Below, piece by piece: positions 59,310 through 64,000 of a stretch of 64,000 nucleotides of DNA. Made by a program: the position numbers and the translations under genes. The notes beneath the pieces are model-generated. The model searched no databases. It was not told the DNA's origin and saw only the letters and a list, made by a program, of their open reading frames with translations. The stretch is taken from positions 5,025,901 through 5,089,900 of the forward strand of contig OX359196.1 of the NCBI GenBank assembly GCA_947172415.1, written 5' to 3'. Numbering within the stretch: position 1 is the first letter of the stretch; each line of letters begins with the position of its first letter. This DNA is from Chondrosia reniformis (taxonomy: Eukaryota > Porifera > Demospongiae > Chondrillida > Chondrillidae).

Positions 59310-60897
59310 ATGGATCAGCCATTATTTGGCGAATCTAGACCGAGAGTAAGTTTGAAAAGGAAGGACTCCTGTATTCGCTATGGCAGGGTAGCTGATAATG
59401 TTTTCCTTTTATCTTTCTAATGCAGCATCGCATTATAAACATAATATTTGGTATAGTCACAGGAGTGTTCGTAGCGGTAAGTCAATAGCACACTTAGAGT
59501 AACATAATACCGATGTGACTTGGCGCACTTCTCTCCGATTATGTTGCCTAGGTAACCTGTGTCATGGCTCTGTTATCCCCAAAACTGGTACCTTCCAAGT
59601 GCTTCGTCCTACAAGGACCAGCCTTCCGATCCGAGTCGTACTGTATCAACCCGCTGGATATAGTCATTTGTGCAGTTATAATCTTATTCTGTGTCCCCTC
59701 GGCATTCATAGTAAGGGAGATTTGTGTCTGTTCCGTATCATGTATATATATATATACGTACGTACGTAGGTACTTTATTACGTTAGTAGTAAGTATATTC
59801 ATATCCCGAGTGTTTATGTGGTTATTTTTAAGATGATGACACTGATGAAGGATCTGCTATAGTCAGCACAATAATCAATAATAGATATACATCCAACCAG
59901 ATGCCCTAACCATAAGGGTCTTCATTATTCATTCCTAGTCTATATTTAATGTTGTTTATGAAACCACTTTTATATTCAAAACTTTAGAATAGTTGAAGTA
60001 TTGCACAGAATAAAGCTAAAATTCTAATATAAAAATCATTAATTAAATTTAAAGTTCTAAGAATTCTAATATAATTAAACTTAAATTTTGCTGTTTCTAT
60101 CCAGAATATTACCTCCTTATTAAAAAGTACACTTTCTTTGACTACTTATTATTATTACTCTTAATGCCAAATACATAGTTGCCAACTTTTCAAAATTAAC
60201 TTCAGGGACACCTTGCGTGTAGTATCTTCATTCTGTAATTTTACCGTCGACTATCGATGAATCATGTTCGTCGACTTCGCGGAGGGAGCGTTCGAGTTGT
60301 GACAAAATGGCGGTCGGGCTACGCAAGATTGGCGTTTGAGGGCCTGTTGTCCTTCAGAAGCATTGCTTCTGTTGAAATTTGTTAGCAATGTAAGTTAAGT
60401 GGTTATAAGTAAAGCTAAAACTAACATGCAATCCATACAATTAGCAAGAAAGACTAATATCAGGTGTATTTTTCTGTTGGGGGTTAAAAACTTTAAATAA
60501 CCGGGACAAGGCAGCCTTACATCCGGGACGCGGGACACAACACACTTTTCCGGGACTGTCCCGGGCAATCCGGGACAGTTGGCAACTATGCAAATACTGT
60601 AGTTAGTGAAGAAAGTTGGTAATTTCATGTATTTTTCTTAATTTTATTGTCATATGATCCTCCAACAGAGCTTGTGTATTTAACTCTGGAACATTTCTTA
60701 CTCTCCTATATTCCTCTTTTTAGGCCTACTGGTACCATCAGGGTGAGCTGACACCAAAATTCAAGAATCTTTTATACTATAACCTAGTTATTACAATACT
60801 CTTATGCATTGTAGCAAACCTGTATTTCTATGACACAGCTGTGTGGGCTAGTTATAGAAATGTAAGCTGCAATAAAACTGCTTGCACTTTTAAATAA
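59310..60897 (+). CDS. TMEM243: TMEM243 orthologue
   Basis: Exons 59310-59345 (MDQPLFGESRPR), about 59427-59477 (HRIINIIFGIVTGVFVA), about 59552-59711 and 60724-60897, all joined in phase 0. The sequence parallels human TMEM243 (RPLFGETSAKDRIINLVVGS; IYWYRQGDLEPKFRKLIYYI; LCICANLYFHD) with YWYHQGELTPKFKNLLYYNL and LCIVANLYFYD. Four hydrophobic helices are predicted by eye. A longer loop between helices 2 and 3 (SKCFVLQGPAFRSESYC) is extra compared with human. The end could be at TGCACTTTTAAATAA (60897) or in a further exon. The family's function is poorly known. The last intron holds a MITE. Confidence 0.85.
60174..60590. mobile_element. MITE with 14-base inverted ends and 6-base target duplication
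   Basis: Left end CATAGTTGCCAACT, right end AGTTGGCAACTATG, flanked by CAAATA on both sides (60168-60173 and 60591-60596). The right part has repeated CCGGGAC motifs. No transposase, so non-autonomous; inserted in the last TMEM243 intron. Confidence 0.85.
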
Positions 60898-61334
60898 TAA
60901 TTTAATGCATTCTGATTCAATATAAGTTTTACTTTCCTTGTACAAAGTACATTTTATTTATCTTAAATTGCACATTAAATGTTTATCAGTTACAATGCTT
61001 ATGTATATCAGTATACTGTAAACTTACATATTTTAGCATGTGATAGATTTCACAAAAGTACCTGTAGCATGTACAGATGAGATATTTGTGGGTAAATATT
61101 TAATGCACTTAATTTATAAATCTTCCACGCAGTGGTAAATAATTTGCAATCTATATTTTCCTGGTTTAATGATGCCCACAAATATCTACCATGAAAATAT
61201 TTGAGTTCGCATTAAGAATGTACAGTATATGTATGCGTATACGTATATGTATCTAATTAGTTGCATATAGCCAGAATGTTAGAAATTTGCATTTTATAAT
61301 ATCTGGCTGTTTGTTCATACTGAAGGACATACAG

Positions 61335-61450
61335 TACGAGTTCTCCATGTAGAAGGAGAAACCTCTTGTATCTTCATCCAAAGCTCTCACTAGGTTTAGT
61401 TCCCTATAGGTCTTTACTCTAAAATAGCATGCAAGAAAAATGGTGTATTG
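61335..61450 (-). repeat. Dispersed repeat R, copy 8 (left part, inverted)
   Basis: Shares GTATCTTCATCCAAAGCTCT and TTCCCTATAGGTCTTTACTC with the other copies. Confidence 0.6.
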
Positions 61451-61646
61451 ATTAGTCATGACTATGGATTAATCATATTCATAGAAAAAAAAAAACAGAG
61501 TGTTTGCACGTTCCATGAACAGAACCTTAACACAGTGAACATATTAAACAAGCTTGTCTGAGGTATAGCAAGAAAAAGAATACAATGAAAACATGTTGAG
61601 AAAGTTACCATCCTTAGTTCATACAAGATAGGTCTACATGAGAACT

Positions 61647-62771
61647 TTATGATGACAAAATACTAAAGAAGTACTCCACTTCCAGACTACAGTCGTCTGG
61701 AAGGTCCGTACAGTGTAGTGCATTCTTAATCTTGTCCTTCCCATACAATGCCCTCAGTGTCTGGGGCCTGAGATGACGAGCTATCTCAGGATCTACAGGA
61801 CCCACAAATGTTCGGAATTCTCTATGGACATCCTCACTCTCACTACCAATCTCCATGGCAACACAAGGCCCAGAACACAGCTCTGTCACCATGCTACTGT
61901 ACTCAGCAACTACTCCTTTATAAACCTCATAAAACTCTTCAGCGTTCACCTTCTCCATGTTGAACAAGCTAACCGCAAGAATCTTAAAGTTGGCACTTGT
62001 AATGGCTTTGATGATGTCCCCTGTAATGCCAGCTAATACAGCATGAGGCTTGATGATGGCAAGAGTGCTGTTCTGCATTCTAGAAGTGCTCCTTCTGGAG
62101 CACTTTGGCCCGAAGAAGAACTCACTCTCTCTGCCGGCTGACACAATAGAGCCTGATCCATGGCAGGCATTTCTTGTGTTGTCAGTTCCAAACAGAGCTC
62201 TGATTGAGTCAGGTGCCTCTCTTCTGGCTTCGGCCGAGTTAGTTGGTCCAAGAAGTGCCCTCCACTTGCTTACAGCTCCTTCTCCAGTCAGCTCAGCCAC
62301 AAGTATGGGTCCTTCAGTCATGAACCTGACAAGGTCATCAAAGAAGGGCTTTCCCTCGTGTTCTCTGTAAAATTCCTGGGCATCCTTGATAGACAACTTA
62401 ACCATACGCATGTTACATATCCGCAGTCCGTTACTATGTACTAGCTGAAGTATTTCTCCCATCTTTGAGATGCAGTCGGGCTTGATGATCGCTAGAGTCT
62501 TCTCCTTCTTCTCTTTCAACTTTCTTGTCGTGAAATCGTCTCCAAAACCGACAATAGAAAGCTGCCTCGAATGTACATTGACAACTGATCCAATAAAGAG
62601 ATCTTGTAAACTCATATTATCGACAACTGACCGCTTCAGGAAGAGACGCTTGTTCTTTATATCAAACATTTCACACGTATTATCCTTTGTGTAATACAGG
62701 AGCTGATATTTTCGAATGAGCGCAGCGTTTGGATCGTACCATTCTGCAAGAAAAGCATACCGTTCCTCCAT
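61647..62771 (-). CDS. NME7: NME7 (DM10 plus two NDPK domains), intronless
   Basis: Single open frame of 374 codons, close to the human length of 376. An N-terminal DM10 domain (residues about 1-90, RYAFLAEWYDPNAALIRKYQ) is followed by NDPK domain A (about 91-225, TLAIIKPDCISKMG) with the phosphocarrier His in NACHGSGS. NDPK domain B (about 236-370, TLAIIKPHAV) has the His in NALHCTDL. NME7 is a component of the gamma-tubulin ring complex and an inner-junction protein of ciliary doublet microtubules. The gene has no introns although its neighbours do. It lies 150 bases downstream of the PARP-like gene on the same strand. Confidence 0.95.
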   Translation of the reverse strand: MEERYAFLAEWYDPNAALIRKYQLLYYTKDNTCEMFDIKNKRLFLKRSVVDNMSLQDLFIGSVVNVHSRQLSIVGFGDDFTTRKLKEKKEKTLAIIKPDCISKMGEILQLVHSNGLRICNMRMVKLSIKDAQEFYREHEGKPFFDDLVRFMTEGPILVAELTGEGAVSKWRALLGPTNSAEARREAPDSIRALFGTDNTRNACHGSGSIVSAGRESEFFFGPKCSRRSTSRMQNSTLAIIKPHAVLAGITGDIIKAITSANFKILAVSLFNMEKVNAEEFYEVYKGVVAEYSSMVTELCSGPCVAMEIGSESEDVHREFRTFVGPVDPEIARHLRPQTLRALYGKDKIKNALHCTDLPDDCSLEVEYFFSILSS

Positions 62772-62921
62772 TTTCTATTATTTGTCCGCTAATAATTATC
62801 ACCATGGCAACCAAGAATGACTACAACACAATTCTTGGAATTACATTAGAGTCCATACTTTAACTTAATAGTTATAGAGGATAAATTCTGTAGCTATTTA
62901 ATGTCTCCAAAAGAGCTATAA

Positions 62922-63947
62922 CTATTGGGGTTTGGCAATCAAAGCAATTCCATCTCTCTCATAGAAGATGATGTACTTTGGAAGGATGGCATCTGGTCTG
63001 AACACAGCCACTTCATCAAAATTGAGACTACCACGCTGACCTGGCCTATGGACGCCTTTCTTCCCAGTTATGCTGTCAAAGCCTCCAGGTGGTTGTGTCA
63101 CATCTTTCATGTTGTCTTTGGCCATGCAACTGCTGCCTTGGGCTACATCACAGCACATCAGTGCTCTATATCTGGAGTAGCCTTCTGTATACTCATGGCA
63201 CTTGGAGGAATTAGTGGCAAAGTAAAATGCTTTACCAAACCTGAGAAACCACTGGATGTGGGTGCCAAGCTTTTGTGGAGCAAAACCAATATGGCTAATG
63301 CCACACACTCCACATGCACTGTTCTGGCAAAGCCGTCCTGTTTCTGCCACATTGCACTTAAGCACAGTCCCATGATAGAAGGTACCCACATTGGCCTGTC
63401 TGAGAGTGGAGGTGTATTGCTCAAACCTCTGCTTCACATCAGGGTTAGTGATAGTGAAAACGGCTTTGACTGTTCCAGGGCTACCTTTACTCTGATCCCA
63501 GAGCTGCATGAATCTTGTTTTCTCACTTCCCTCTTCCTTGCCTGTAGCCCTAGACACTACAGCTCTGGATTCTGCACAGAGAAAGATCTTCTTGAGTGCT
63601 AAGAATGTCATAAATCATATACTAAGTCTTGCATGGAAGCTTATTTCATATTATATCATACATGCTCAATGAACTTCATCTCATTTGTTTGCACTATTCT
63701 TATTGTAACAGTTCCTTTGTTTGGATAAAAACATTACACTATACTTGGGATATACATGTATATCCGATATATAAATTTAGTGTATAACATTTTTACCTAA
63801 CAGGTGCCCCATAGATCTTTAATTTTTAAATAATTTATCTCCTTTCCATAATTGATTATGAATATAATTCCATGTGTGGCATAACATGTACAATTTTAAC
63901 TTACTACTGAAGTTAAGAGGCACAGATATTGGTGTAGGTGTCTGAGG
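62922..63947 (-). CDS. PARP-like ADP-ribosyltransferase, 3' part
   Basis: Exon 62922-63571 encodes the catalytic domain and the stop; exon 63905-63947 upstream adds a Pro/Thr-rich linker (PQTPTPISVPLNFS). The frame is continuous across the intron (phase 1). Motifs: FYHGTVLKCN (NAD-binding HGT), CGVCGISHIGF, RFGKAFYFATNSSKCHEY (the conserved Tyr and Ser of the PARP fold) and ILPKYIIFYE near the end. The third residue of the H-Y-E triad could not be assigned by eye, so mono- versus poly-ADP-ribosylation is open. The gene continues beyond the right edge, and upstream domains are unseen. Confidence 0.75.
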
Positions 63948-64000
63948 CTGAAATGGAAGATATAGAGTAAACTCAAGTATTATAATGTCCTCATATAATT

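Noticed and set aside
59548-59836. Longer open frames running past TMEM243 exon 3
   Set aside because: They read through a good donor (GTAAGG) into intron sequence. The exon 4 match to TMEM243 shows the splice.
62925-63602. 225-codon plus-strand frame opposite the PARP-like exon
   Set aside because: It is an antisense shadow; the minus strand has family motifs and a consistent splice junction.

Overview
This is AT-rich nuclear DNA of an early-branching animal with short GT-AG introns and densely packed genes. The gene set is metazoan: a PIM-type kinase, TMEM243, TMEM177, NME7, URB2, SUCLG2, and CARD-like, ROC-COR and AIG1-like GTPase genes. A demosponge, Amphimedon-like, fits best; that assignment is an inference from gene content and style, not from a search.

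Left part (1-39,500) is a rearranged, duplicated accessory region. A ROC-COR GTPase gene (190-2,892, minus) is followed by block A (3,338-11,745). Block A holds a CARD-like first exon, a 60-base linker exon and a transketolase copy lacking its first two exons. The same block recurs in direct orientation as A' (30,698-39,005), where the transketolase gene is complete because exons 1-2 lie just beyond the block edge (39,228-39,471). Between the blocks lie an unrecognised two-pass membrane protein gene with a duplicated terminal exon (12,677-17,550), a solitary third copy of the last transketolase exon, two copies of an AIG1-like GTPase exon (one frameshifted), a LINE fragment, a broken PIM kinase, and SAM-like and Pro/Gln-rich linker exons. 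The exons of the minus-strand receptor-like modules (CARD, 60-base linker, SAM-like, linker, ROC or AIG1 GTPase) all begin and end in phase 0 where I could read them. The CARD exon therefore sits upstream of a different GTPase in each block, as in an exon-shuffled intracellular receptor family.

Right part (39,600-64,000) looks like single-copy housekeeping DNA: URB2 (ribosome biogenesis), a TMEM177 orthologue that keeps a complete M48 zinc-protease motif, a family GH31 glycosidase of sulfoquinovosidase type, SUCLG2 (GTP-forming succinyl-CoA ligase beta), TMEM243, an intronless NME7 and a PARP-like ADP-ribosyltransferase gene that runs off the right edge. URB2/TMEM177 and SUCLG2/TMEM243 are head-to-head pairs with about 50 and 106 bases between start codons. 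Introns here carry minisatellites (45, 38, 33 and 105 base units), foldback sequences and a MITE with clear terminal inverted repeats.

Splice junctions were read by eye from GT/AG signals and frame continuity. Exon lists are approximate unless stated.
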